Of a stretch of 64,000 nucleotides of DNA, positions 9,250 through 17,656 are shown in pieces (position 1 is the first letter of the stretch; each line of letters begins with the position of its first letter). This DNA is from NORP240 sp942492445 (GTDB lineage Bacteria > Pseudomonadota > Gammaproteobacteria > Pseudomonadales > Pseudohongiellaceae): contig CALOEW010000090.1 of assembly GCA_942492445.1 (NCBI GenBank), positions 17,194 through 81,193 of the forward strand. The letters are read 5' to 3'. The position numbers and the translations under genes were made by a program. The notes under the pieces are model-generated. The model was not told where the DNA came from. It saw only the letters and a program-made list of their open reading frames with translations, and did not search any database.

Positions 9250-9873
9250 CTATTGATCGTCCAGAAATTCGGTCTCGACCCTCCCGGTAAAGGGATTGAT
9301 CGCAATGCTGGCACGCCGCTCTCTGAAAGCAAGGAACAGGTTGCCACCGGTACTGCCACCCTCGGGATAAAAGGTGATGTCCACTGAATCCTCTATCTCC
9401 ACCTCCCGGTCGGCGCTGTCCTGAAAAGTCAATTCAAACCCGCTGCCATCCCAGCTGCCGACAGTGAAAGGAGAGGGCATCTCGATTTCCCGATCGTCCT
9501 CAACTGCCATGTTGAAGTGCGCAACGCCGGGCTGGCCGCTGACAACCGCAGTGCGGCGTGCCAGATTCAGCAGCGTATGGGCCTCTCGAACCCTGGCGTT
9601 AAAAGTGCGGGTCTCCAGCCCGGTGATATTGGGAAAAACCACGACGCTCGCCATTGCCACAATGGTCAGCACCAGCAGTATTTCCAGCAGGGTGAACCCG
9701 CCTGCCCGCGTACCCGGGCCTGATCTTTTTCGCCGGCCGGAAATGACATTGGCAGCGGCAGCATCCCGACCGCTCCCGGCCAGGCTCCCGGGCCTACGAA
9801 CCAGGTTTGGAAAACACCGCAGAAAAATTCCGGAAAATGGGGCCGGACCGTGAAGAGCCAATTTCAGTTTCAT
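9250..9873 (-). CDS. gspH: Type II secretion system minor pseudopilin GspH
   Basis: Minor pseudopilin joining the tip complex to the GspG shaft. The cleavage motif RAGG/FTLLEILLVLTIVAMA with Glu+5 is clear, followed by a beta-rich globular domain containing LARRTAVVSGQPG and VDITFYPEGGSTGG, typical of GspH. The odd point is the leader: the only ATG in reach is at 9873 (or 9912), giving about 58 residues before the cleavage site instead of the usual 6-15, with no ATG, GTG or TTG closer to it. Either this organism uses a long leader or the region upstream of the motif contains a sequence error. It follows gspG after about 66 bases. Confidence 0.82.
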   Translation of the reverse strand: MKLKLALHGPAPFSGIFLRCFPNLVRRPGSLAGSGRDAAAANVISGRRKRSGPGTRAGGFTLLEILLVLTIVAMASVVVFPNITGLETRTFNARVREAHTLLNLARRTAVVSGQPGVAHFNMAVEDDREIEMPSPFTVGSWDGSGFELTFQDSADREVEIEDSVDITFYPEGGSTGGNLFLAFRERRASIAINPFTGRVETEFLDDQ

Positions 9874-9939
9874 GACAGCAGCCCACTCCTGGTGTAAAGC
9901 AGATCCCGGCAACAGTATTCAGGTCGAGTGGGCCAGGGA

Positions 9940-10356
9940 TCACAAACCGATGTCGGCGTCGTCATCCTCACCGCCCCGCTGACCATCCGCGCCATAGGAA
10001 TACAGGGTAAAGCTGCGCCCATCGCTCTGATACACGTATTCATTACCCCATGGGTCCCTGGGCACATCCCGCCGCAGGTAGGGGCCGTTCCAGCTGGCAC
10101 TGCCGGATTCATTCTCCATCAGCGCCGAGAGGCTGTCCGGATAGCCGTTCATGTCCAGCCGGTAGGAGTCCAGCGCAGTCTCCAGTGACGAAATCTGGGA
10201 ACGCGCTGCATCACGCATGGCACCTGCCTGCTGCCTGAACAGATTGGGAGCAACCATTACCGCAAGCATGCCGATAATAGCCATTACCACCAGGATTTCG
10301 ATCAGCGTAAACCCGCGGACTCTGTTGTCGTACTTAGCCAGTTTCAGTCGATTCAT
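9940..10356 (-). CDS. gspG: Type II secretion system major pseudopilin GspG
   Basis: Major pseudopilin that polymerises into the T2SS pseudopilus. The 138-residue precursor has a short basic leader (MNRLKLAKYDNRVRG) cut before FTLIEILVVMAIIGMLA, with Glu+5. The C-terminal part carries the family's conserved segments WNGPYLRRDVPRDPWGNEYVY and YSYGADGQRGGEDDDADI, the latter holding the calcium-binding acidic loop. All diagnostic residues are intact. A gap of about 190 bases holding a perfect palindrome separates it from gspD upstream, so it may have its own processing or transcription control. Confidence 0.95.
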   Translation of the reverse strand: MNRLKLAKYDNRVRGFTLIEILVVMAIIGMLAVMVAPNLFRQQAGAMRDAARSQISSLETALDSYRLDMNGYPDSLSALMENESGSASWNGPYLRRDVPRDPWGNEYVYQSDGRSFTLYSYGADGQRGGEDDDADIGL

Positions 10357-10546
10357 TGCCTTCCCTTATACCTTTGTCTGAGGAACCTCTGGTAAATTAT
10401 GATACTGCTTTCCGTTCCCGGAAAGTGCAGGTGCCTTCTGCCTGCCTGCGGAAGCTCTGACCCAGGACCGCAAGGCCTTGCGACGCCCCGCCAGGGAGCC
10501 TCTGATCAAGTCCCGCAGAGCGTTGTGGGACTTGATCAGAGGCTCC
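10357..10546 (-). other. gspD-gspG intergenic region with palindrome
   Basis: This gap inside an otherwise tightly packed operon holds a perfect 22-bp inverted repeat at its gspD end (annotated separately). A short AT-rich stretch near 10390-10402 starts with GGAACCTCTG, the same 10-mer that begins the related repeat copy near 37280. No open reading frame is supported. A strong hairpin here could stop part of the transcription or protect the upstream mRNA, leaving gspG differently expressed from gspD; this is inference from structure only. Confidence 0.5.
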
Positions 10547-10548
10547 CT
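10493..10548. repeat. Perfect 22-bp inverted repeat at the gspD 3' end
   Basis: Arms 10493-10514 and 10527-10548 are exact reverse complements, each running from AGGGAGCCTCTGATC to AAGTCCC, around a 12-base loop. The gspD stop codon (10547-10549) overlaps the outer end of the second arm. There is no T-run on either side, so it is not a standard intrinsic terminator. Part of one arm plus the loop recurs at 37279-37314, which suggests a member of a dispersed repeat family, for example a REP-like element. Confidence 0.75.
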
Positions 10549-12703
10549 AGATACCCGCCTCCTCGAACAATTCCGCGGCCAGCTCGAAGCGTTCCAGAAT
10601 TTCGGAGTAGCTCACGGCGGCCTGGTCATTCAGATTGACCACTTCCGGGCGCAGCACAATAAAAAGCTCCTTGCGCTCATTCAGATCCTGCCGGTAGGAA
10701 AACAGACCGCCGAGAACCGGCACTCTGTTCAATCCGGGAACGCCGGTACTCAGATTCTGGTTGTCAGATTGTATCAGTCCACCGAGAACGACACTTTCTC
10801 CGTCCCTGACCACAACGTTGGTGCTGATGTTCTGGCTGTTGAAAATCGGATTCTGATTTACACCGTCGCTGCTTGCCACTGACGAGAGCTCCTGCTCAAT
10901 GGTCAGGTTGACCACGCCATCGGAATTGATCTGTGGTGTCAATGTCAACACGATGCCGGTTTCCCGATACTGGATATTGGAAGTGATATTACCCCCCGCT
11001 CCGATAGTCTGCCCGCCTTCCACCGGCACGTCGGAACCTATCTGAATCTGCCCTTCCTGATTGTTGGTCACGGTCAGCGTTGGCCGGGCCAGCAGCCTGA
11101 CATCGTTGTTGGCTGCTATCGCCTCCAGGGTGGCATCGACGAGCGCGGAACCATCCACGAACGTTTTGTTGAAGAGCAGCCCTCCGAGGCCTCCGCGGCC
11201 AGGCGTTCCTGACCCCGGCAGGAAGGACGTGGATGTGCGGGTGGAAATGTCGTCCGCCGTGCTTGCCGCAACACGGGACCAGTCCACACCGAAACGATTG
11301 TCGTCGGTCAGGGTTATCTGCGCAATGACAGCATTGACTACAACCTGCAGGGGCACAGCATCAAGCTGGTTTATGGTGGTCAGCAACTGGCGGTAGTCCC
11401 GGGCGGTACTGCGGATCAGCAGGCTGTTGGTGGCCTCGTCGGCAACAATTCTAACCCGCAGGTTTGCCGACACGACGGTAGGTAACGCCACAGTGAATGC
11501 TGACGCTTCGGGATTGACATCCACAGCTTCAAGTCGGGCCCGGCGCTCGTCGCCTAAGGCTCCCGGTACGAATTCGTCTTCATCTTCCTCGAAAACATCA
11601 GACAGTGTTTCCGCCAGGTCGACGGCACTAAGATTTTTAACCTTATAATAGAACAACTGTTCCACCTGTTCCTGGTTTTCGGAATCCAGAATTCGAATCC
11701 AGCGGTCTATTTCATCAAAACCACGATTTGCCGGTGCTGTCACCAGAATCGCATTGATCCGGGAAATGCCTTTCACCTGATAGGTGGGAGTCTGCCCTTC
11801 GATCAGCGCCAGAATTTCATCGAGCTCCGAGGCCACCTCTTCGGCGCTGGCATTACGCAGTTGAAACACCTGGATACCCTGGTTGGCAAAGGGGTCGGCA
11901 TCGATCAAAGACAGTAACTCATTGACGCGTTCAAGCTGGGAGGCCGATCCGGAAATGGCCAGTACGTTGCGATTGGTCAGCTTGATGATCGACCCTGCCT
12001 CAAGCATCGGGGTCAGCACCTCAATAGCGGAATCGGATGCGATGTAGGTAAGGGGTGTCACCTGCATCACCCGGTTTCCCGCAGTCTGCCCAACGGTTTC
12101 CGGCGTGACGATGTCAGTGGGAAGAGCGGTTGATACGGCGTAGGCGGCATAAAAATCACCCAGACGTTCCAGTGTAACCCCATTGCGACGGGTAAGAATC
12201 CGGACCAGTGGCCAGATGTCATCCCGGCTTAGTGGCCGATCCGCCGATGTCCTGATTGTTACCCGGGCATCGATACTTGGATCCGCTACAAGTGTTATAT
12301 CGACGGCGTCAGCGAGGTCTTCCAGAACCTGTCGCAGGTCTGCCTGTTCATAATTCAACTCGACGATGTCGTCACCCTGGGGATCCACCGCCTCAGGTGC
12401 CTGTTCCCGATAACCTGTGAATTGCAGGGGGTTGCCATCCCGATTGATTTCCTCGATGAGCCGCTGTTGTTCCTCCCTGATACCGTTAGTCGATTCCGGT
12501 ACGTTGACGAGCGCACTGGTCCCTGTGGCTTGATTTGCGGAGCCCGTACTCGGGCCAGCGGCAGTCGGGGACGCAGCCGGTGCCGGCTGGGAGTCTACCG
12601 AGGCACAAGAAGAAAGTCCGATGCCAACGCCTGTCAGTAACACCATGCCGATGGTACGAACCAACGATTTCACTCCTGATCTGTCGGTCTGTTCTTCCTT
12701 CAC
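10547..12703 (-). CDS. gspD: Type II secretion system secretin GspD (lipoprotein-type)
   Basis: Outer membrane secretin that forms the T2SS exit channel. The 718-residue protein begins with a basic stretch, a hydrophobic segment and a lipobox-like LSSC (Cys33), then a Pro/Ala/Ser-rich linker. N0 follows at about residues 110-195 (DIVELNYEQADLRQVLEDLA), then N1, N2 and N3, then the C-terminal secretin domain from about residue 455 (VVVNAVIAQITLTDDNRFGVDW) with the VPVLGGLFSYRQ-type end motif. A lipidated secretin would resemble HxcQ of P. aeruginosa, which reaches the outer membrane without a separate pilotin; that reading is inference. It starts 15 bases after gspF and ends within a palindrome. 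The frame is intact, unlike gspE and gspF. Confidence 0.93.
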   Translation of the reverse strand: MKEEQTDRSGVKSLVRTIGMVLLTGVGIGLSSCASVDSQPAPAASPTAAGPSTGSANQATGTSALVNVPESTNGIREEQQRLIEEINRDGNPLQFTGYREQAPEAVDPQGDDIVELNYEQADLRQVLEDLADAVDITLVADPSIDARVTIRTSADRPLSRDDIWPLVRILTRRNGVTLERLGDFYAAYAVSTALPTDIVTPETVGQTAGNRVMQVTPLTYIASDSAIEVLTPMLEAGSIIKLTNRNVLAISGSASQLERVNELLSLIDADPFANQGIQVFQLRNASAEEVASELDEILALIEGQTPTYQVKGISRINAILVTAPANRGFDEIDRWIRILDSENQEQVEQLFYYKVKNLSAVDLAETLSDVFEEDEDEFVPGALGDERRARLEAVDVNPEASAFTVALPTVVSANLRVRIVADEATNSLLIRSTARDYRQLLTTINQLDAVPLQVVVNAVIAQITLTDDNRFGVDWSRVAASTADDISTRTSTSFLPGSGTPGRGGLGGLLFNKTFVDGSALVDATLEAIAANNDVRLLARPTLTVTNNQEGQIQIGSDVPVEGGQTIGAGGNITSNIQYRETGIVLTLTPQINSDGVVNLTIEQELSSVASSDGVNQNPIFNSQNISTNVVVRDGESVVLGGLIQSDNQNLSTGVPGLNRVPVLGGLFSYRQDLNERKELFIVLRPEVVNLNDQAAVSYSEILERFELAAELFEEAGI

Positions 12704-12718
12704 TGCGCTCGCTCCTTT

Positions 12719-13925
12719 TCAGAATTCCACGGCATTCATACTGAACACGGCCGACAGCATGGTAATGGTTATGCCTCCCACCGCAACTGCCAGGAAAATG
12801 ATCAAAGCCGGCTGCAGTGCCGAAACCAGCCTGGCCATCTGGTTACGCACTGAATTGTCGAATGTGTTCGCAGTCTTGCTCAGGATCCCCGCCGTTCGAC
12901 CCGATTCTTCACCGACTGTTACAAGTTGATGCAACAGGGTAGGGAAGCATCGGGTTTTTTCAAGGGAGGACCCGAGCCCCTGAGCCACCGCGAACATCTT
13001 CCTCGACCTGGACAAGGTGCCGGGTGATTTCGCTGTTCTGGACCACTTCCCTGGAAATTCGCAGCGCCCTGATCAAGGGAATACCCGCCCCCAACAATGC
13101 TCCCAGGGTGCGCGCAAAGACGGCACTTTCACGGTACAGGATCAGGTTTCCAAGCAATGGCAATGACAACATGAATTGATCCTTACGCAGCTTGTTTGCC
13201 GGATCCCTGTCCAGATACTTCCACCCCAGAATCAGGCCGATTACCAGCAGAATCAGCAGATAACCATAGCTCTGCATAAAGTCACTGAGTGACAACAGAA
13301 ACTGGGCAGACGGCGGTATTTCCGTTCCTGCGTCCTCGAACATGGCGGCAAACTGCGGTACGACGAACACCAGTAGCAAGAGTACAGAAATGACACCGAC
13401 TGCCAGCAGCACGATCGGATAAATCATTGCATTGATTATCGCCTGCCGGTTCCTGGTATTGGATTCAAGAAATTCCGCCAGTTCAGGCAGGAGTTGATGG
13501 AGAATGCCGCCTTCCTCACCGGCCCTGATGATATTGATATACATTCTGGTAAACACGTCGGGGCGGGCTTCCATGGCATCAGCCAGACCCTTGCCCTCCT
13601 TGACTTCGCGACGCAGGTTCATGACCAGGTTCTGCATCGCGCTTGATTCGGTTATGCCCTCCAGCAGTTTCAGTGCCTTGTCGATGGGTACTCTCGCCTC
13701 GGTCAGGGTGCACAGCCCGTTGGTAAAATCCAACAGATCGCTGTGGCGGATTTTCCTGCGTCGTCCGCTGCTTTCTCCCGCCCTTGCCTGCTGCACTTTG
13801 ACCGGCACCAGTTTGCGGCCCTGGAGAATTCTGACCACTTCCCGTTCCGAGTCAGCATTGAGGTGACCGGACTGAATTTTGCCGGAGCTGTCATAAGCCT
13901 GGTACTTGAAATGCAGTGTGCTCAT
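12719..13925 (-). CDS. gspF: Type II secretion inner membrane protein GspF (interrupted by a frameshift)
   Basis: Inner-membrane platform protein of the T2SS. The first 305 residues are typical GspF (KYQAYDSSGKIQSG start, two T2SSF repeats, membrane segments near PIVLLAVGVISVLLLLVFVVP and LLILLVIGLILGWKYLD). After VQVEEDVRGGSG the frame runs out at a TGA; the family sequence resumes in another frame as LGSSLEKTRCFPTLLHQL to the end at 12719. Deleting one G from the four-G run (plus-strand CCCC, 12977-12980) joins both parts into a normal protein of about 401 residues. The start ATG overlaps the gspE stop (ATGA). Sequence error is more likely than decay, but reads must decide. Confidence 0.88.
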
Positions 13926-15385
13926 AGGGCTCTGGTCACTCTAACCACTTCCTCCGGCGTGGTCAGACCAGCCTGCAGTTTCCGCAACGCGTCCTCGCGC
14001 AAGGTCTGCATCCCCTCTCTGATAGCCTGATCCCTGATCACGTTGGCATCGGCTTCAACCGCGATATTGTGTCGAATGGTATCCGACATCACCAACAGTT
14101 CGTAAAGACCCACCCGGCCACGGTAGCCGGTGCCGCCGCACCGATCACAACCGTTGCCGCGGTTGATAGTTGGACAGCTTTCCCTGCTCAATTTCCAGCA
14201 CCCGGGCCTCATCGTCCGTCAACTCATACACCTGCTGGAACAGTCGGTACAAACACGTCTCACCAGGCGCTGAGCCTGAATAGCCAGGAGGCTGGAGCTT
14301 ATCAGGTAGCCCTCGACACCCATATCCTGCAGTCGGGTCACCGCACCCGCCGCATCGTTGGTATGCAGAGTCGAGAAAACCAGGTGCCCGGTCAATGCCG
14401 ATTCAATTGCGATCTCCGCAGTCTCATGGTCACGGATCTCACCAACCATCAACACGTCGGGATCCTGGCGCACCAGGGAGCGGAGGCCCGCAGCAAAACT
14501 CAATCCGATGCTGGCATTGGCCTGAATCTGGGTAATTCCTTCCAATTGATACTCCACCGGATCTTCAACGGTGATGATCTTCATGGTTTCACTGTTTATT
14601 TTCTCCAGCGTGGCATAAAGCGTAGTCGTCTTGCCACTTCCGGTGGGGCCGGTTATCAGCACCATACCGTTCGGTTGCCTTATGATTTCCTCGTAGTGCA
14701 CCCGCACGCGCTCCGGCATCCCCAGATCCTCCAGGGTAACTGCGGTGTCACTACGGTCGAGTATGCGCAGTACTATCGATTCACCATGCACGCCGGGAAG
14801 CGTGGAAACCCGCATATCCAGTTGCTTGCTGCCGATCTGGTAGTCGATCCGTCCATCCTGAGGCAACCGCTTCTCGCCAATATCGAGTCTGGCCATCAAC
14901 TTCAGCCGCGAAGCCACCGCAGTGTGTATTTTTACAGGCAGGCGTTCGATACGGGTCATAATCCCATCAACCCGGCAGCGAATATCCAGGTTGGTTTCGC
15001 TTGGTTCGAAGTGGATATCGCTGGCGTTCAAATCGAGGGCACGGGCGAAAAGATGGTTTACCAACCGGATTATCGGTGCTTCCGAGGCCATGTCGGTGAG
15101 CTCTTCGTCATCCTCGAAACCGGACACGAAAATCTCCTCGGTACTGCCGATTTCGGGCGACAGTTCCGCCCGCCAGTGGCGCATAAGGCGCTTGACTTCA
15201 TCGCCGCTGCCCAGAGAAAAGCTCACCTCATCATCAAGTACAAATCGGATTTTGGCCCGCAGCTCAATCTGGGGAACATCAACACATACCAGGTTTCCAC
15301 TCTCCCGGTAATCAAGCGCGGGCGCTATCTGCTGGGGTTCAAGCAGTTCATTGAAAACCGGCATTGTGACTTTTGTGTGTGACAT
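13922..15385 (-). CDS. gspE: Type II secretion ATPase GspE (interrupted, two compensating indels)
   Basis: Cytoplasmic hexameric ATPase that drives pseudopilus assembly. Intact parts include N1/N2 domains, the catalytic core with Walker A GPTGSGKTTTL, Asp box, Walker B and His box (VFSTLHTNDAAGAV), and the C-terminal end starting at CDRCGGTGYRGRVGLYEL. A TGA at 14219-14221 splits the frame. The intervening 27 codons read as non-family sequence in the main frame, but in a shifted frame give QQVYELTDDEARVLEIEQ and the lead to YQP, as expected between the paired cysteines. One missing base near 14239-14240 and one extra near 14157-14161 explain this and restore the C-x2-C...C-x2-C zinc element. 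Total length about 487, normal for the family. Confidence 0.88.
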
Positions 15386-15388
15386 CTG

Positions 15389-15970
15389 CTACCTTGTTGC
15401 GGATTGAGCTACTATCAATCCTTCACTCTTGGCGAAACCCACTACGGTTATGGAACCACTGTAAATGTTCCGCGCTCTATCGATACTGAAGTCAGTGACC
15501 CACAATCTTGGTGTGGAGGCATCAAGGTTTTGTAAAAACCTGATGGTATTGGCGGCATCCGCGGTACGGTACGACATTTCCTGCCTTACCATCACCCAGC
15601 CGTCTGTTTCCAGGCGTTCCGCCAGACGCGTTGAGATAACACTGACCTGGCTGTCTCGGGCTTGCTGGGTCAGCACTCTCTGTATATTGGCTTCTATGAT
15701 CGGCAGTGTGTCACCGGCAAAGATCTGGCTCTCAAGGCCCTCTTCGGCACTTTCTGCATCGGCGCGACGGTTACGCCAGGTTATGCTCTCGTCAAAAAGC
15801 CGTTTCTCTCTTTCAATTTGCAGCATGATGTCGTCAACGGCCTGATTACGCTGCTGATAGTACGCCTTCAATGCCGGAAAAACGCTGGTTATCACGAAGG
15901 CCAGGGCGACGATTCCGGCCAGGACAAGAATATTTTTTTCACGCTTGTTGACCTGCATGACCGCGTTCAA
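15389..15970 (-). CDS. gspM: Type II secretion inner membrane protein GspM
   Basis: Bitopic inner-membrane protein pairing with GspL to anchor the ATPase. It has 193 residues: a short basic cytoplasmic N-terminus, one membrane helix (ILVLAGIVALAFVITSVFP, about residues 14-32), a charged coiled-coil-like segment (about 40-80) and a periplasmic alpha/beta domain (LPIIEANIQRVLTQQARDSQVSV). Sequence identity signals are weak, as usual for GspM, so position between gspL and gspE carries weight. The start is either TTG at 15970, overlapping the gspL stop, or ATG at 15958. The gene lies 3 bases before gspE. Confidence 0.72.
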   Translation of the reverse strand: MNAVMQVNKREKNILVLAGIVALAFVITSVFPALKAYYQQRNQAVDDIMLQIEREKRLFDESITWRNRRADAESAEEGLESQIFAGDTLPIIEANIQRVLTQQARDSQVSVISTRLAERLETDGWVMVRQEMSYRTADAANTIRFLQNLDASTPRLWVTDFSIDRARNIYSGSITVVGFAKSEGLIVAQSATR

Positions 15971-17466
15971 CTCTCCGGAAAATAGCGCACCATATAGCCT
16001 TCGAAATTCACTGTGCTCAGTCGCAGGTCTATATAGTAACGAGTGTTGTTGGTAGCCCTGGAGAATACCACCTCGGTGAACATCGGGTGGGTTTCCAGCC
16101 GCTGCAGAATCCCCTGGGGTTCATCGCTTTCGCCCTCGATACTGATTAGGCCTTCACTCAGTTCCAGAGAGGTGAGCTGTTCAGGGCTGAGAACACTCTG
16201 GAGAGTGAACAGAGTCTGCACAACATCCTGCCGCGGAAAATCCGAGATCACACCCCATTGCTGTTGAAAATTCTGCACTATCTGCCGGTCTTCCCGGGCA
16301 TCGGCGCTCAGCTCTCTCTGTTCCTCAAGGATGGCCCGCAACCGAAAACTTTCAATAGTCTGAAACAGAAACGGCACCGAACCGAGAAATACGACTGTCG
16401 CCGCGGCTGCCATACCGACAATGACCCGCTTGCCTTTTTCCAGTTGCCTTTTGGCCCGCAGAGCGCCCTGTGGAAAGAAACAATAGTCGCCTACCGGCAG
16501 TTTGTCAGTATTGGCGCGCCCGTAGGCATCACCCACATTTTCCCGGTTAACCGCGAGTCGGGGACCGTCGCCTGTTTGCGACAGTTCCTGACGCCACTGT
16601 CGCTCGAAAATTTCCTGTTCCAGGTCTTTCTTGTTTATGTGCAGCCATTGAATGACCACGCCTCCCCTGACCAGAACCCGCGTCAGGTGGCGGTCGTCCT
16701 CATCGAGAATGTCCTGATCGCCGGTAACATCCATCAGCGCCAGGCAACGAGGCAATACGCCACCAAGAAACAGGCCTTCCTGTTCAAACGCCTGGTAAAG
16801 TTCATCCAGGCGACGTTCCGGAATCCACAGCGCCACATCAGGATGTGCCTCATCGTTTCCGTGAGGAACGGCAGCTACGGCCAGGGCTTCCGTACAGCTT
16901 GGCAACAGCGTGTCCGATTGCAATTTCAGGGCAGAGACCAGGGCTTCTCTGTTCATACCGGGCATTTCAACCCGGGTCGCGGCAAATTCATGTGGGGGTA
17001 ATAGCAGCAGGACCGTTGTGTCTTCAGCACCGATTTCCAGCAACTCACTCACTGCCCCGGCAAGCCTTTCGCTTTGATAATCAGTGGGATCGTTAAATCG
17101 GGATTGGCGACCGGAAACCAGATCGATGACCTGATCGTCAAAAAGCAGTACGATGGCACTTACCTGCTTCAGCAGCTCTCGTTGCGAGTTACCGGTAAAG
17201 ACCTGCATCCAGTTTCGAGACAGGATGTGTCTGACAGTATCCTGCCAGCGATTTAGTTCGATTGCTTCAGCTGCCATAGTCAAGTTGTTTAGCAGATTGA
17301 TTGGCCGGGTAGATTCCAGCCGGATATCCGGGTCAGGGGCAAGCCAGGCTTTCAACCGTGCCCCGGCTGTGAAGGAAACCGACCATCCCGGTCTGAATTT
17401 TATGATCTCGTTTTCAATGCCGCTCTTATACCGGGAAGCCGCGGGCAGAGTCGATGCAGAGCCCAC
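15967..17466 (-). CDS. gspL: Type II secretion inner membrane protein GspL / PilN-like
   Basis: Bitopic platform protein whose cytoplasmic actin-like domain recruits GspE. It contains a cytoplasmic segment with LLLLPPHEFAATRVEMPGM (typical of the GspL/PilM fold), a membrane helix at about residues 343-362 (VIVGMAAAATVVFLGSVPF), a coiled coil and a PilN-like periplasmic ferredoxin fold ending in NNTRYYIDLRLS. The start is uncertain: GTG at 17466 gives 499 residues; ATG at 17277 (residue 64) gives about 436, nearer the usual size. As first gene of the L-M-E-F-D-G-H-I-J-K operon, its promoter should lie in 17467-17593. No gspC gene precedes it; the next gene upstream is dsbA. Confidence 0.75.
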   Translation of the reverse strand: MGSASTLPAASRYKSGIENEIIKFRPGWSVSFTAGARLKAWLAPDPDIRLESTRPINLLNNLTMAAEAIELNRWQDTVRHILSRNWMQVFTGNSQRELLKQVSAIVLLFDDQVIDLVSGRQSRFNDPTDYQSERLAGAVSELLEIGAEDTTVLLLLPPHEFAATRVEMPGMNREALVSALKLQSDTLLPSCTEALAVAAVPHGNDEAHPDVALWIPERRLDELYQAFEQEGLFLGGVLPRCLALMDVTGDQDILDEDDRHLTRVLVRGGVVIQWLHINKKDLEQEIFERQWRQELSQTGDGPRLAVNRENVGDAYGRANTDKLPVGDYCFFPQGALRAKRQLEKGKRVIVGMAAAATVVFLGSVPFLFQTIESFRLRAILEEQRELSADAREDRQIVQNFQQQWGVISDFPRQDVVQTLFTLQSVLSPEQLTSLELSEGLISIEGESDEPQGILQRLETHPMFTEVVFSRATNNTRYYIDLRLSTVNFEGYMVRYFPES

Positions 17467-17593
17467 TCCCGAATAACGGTCAGATCTCCCTTAAGACTGT
17501 TATATCGGCAAAATAGTTCGAACCATCAAACAAAGAAAAGTGTAAGACTGCGGATTTACCCGGGAAGTTTTTCCGCGATGGAACCTGACTCAC

Positions 17594-17625
17594 AAAAAAG
17601 CCAGCTTCGTTAACACGAAGCTGGC
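17594..17625 (-). terminator. Intrinsic terminator downstream of dsbA
   Basis: On the minus strand a perfect 10-bp stem (GCCAGCTTCG with CGAAGCTGGC, 17600-17609 and 17616-17625) with a 6-base loop is followed by a six-T run (plus-strand A-run 17594-17599). It begins 31 bases after the dsbA stop and separates dsbA transcription from the downstream T2SS operon on the same strand. Confidence 0.88.
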
Positions 17626-17656
17626 CTGTGCGGTTATAAACTGCGAGCCTGGCTGA

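Noticed and set aside
12960..13015. Programmed ribosomal frameshifting in gspF
   Set aside because: No slippery heptamer or following pseudoknot was noticed, and similar breaks occur in seven other genes, which points to a common technical cause.
14219..14221. In-frame TGA in gspE as selenocysteine or programmed readthrough
   Set aside because: The sequence after the TGA in this frame is not GspE-like, and the shifted frame is, so paired indels explain it better; no SECIS-like hairpin was seen.
14069..15382. Long open frame (437 codons) on the plus strand opposite gspE
   Set aside because: Shadow of gspE: full overlap with conserved ATPase coding sequence and no recognisable family.
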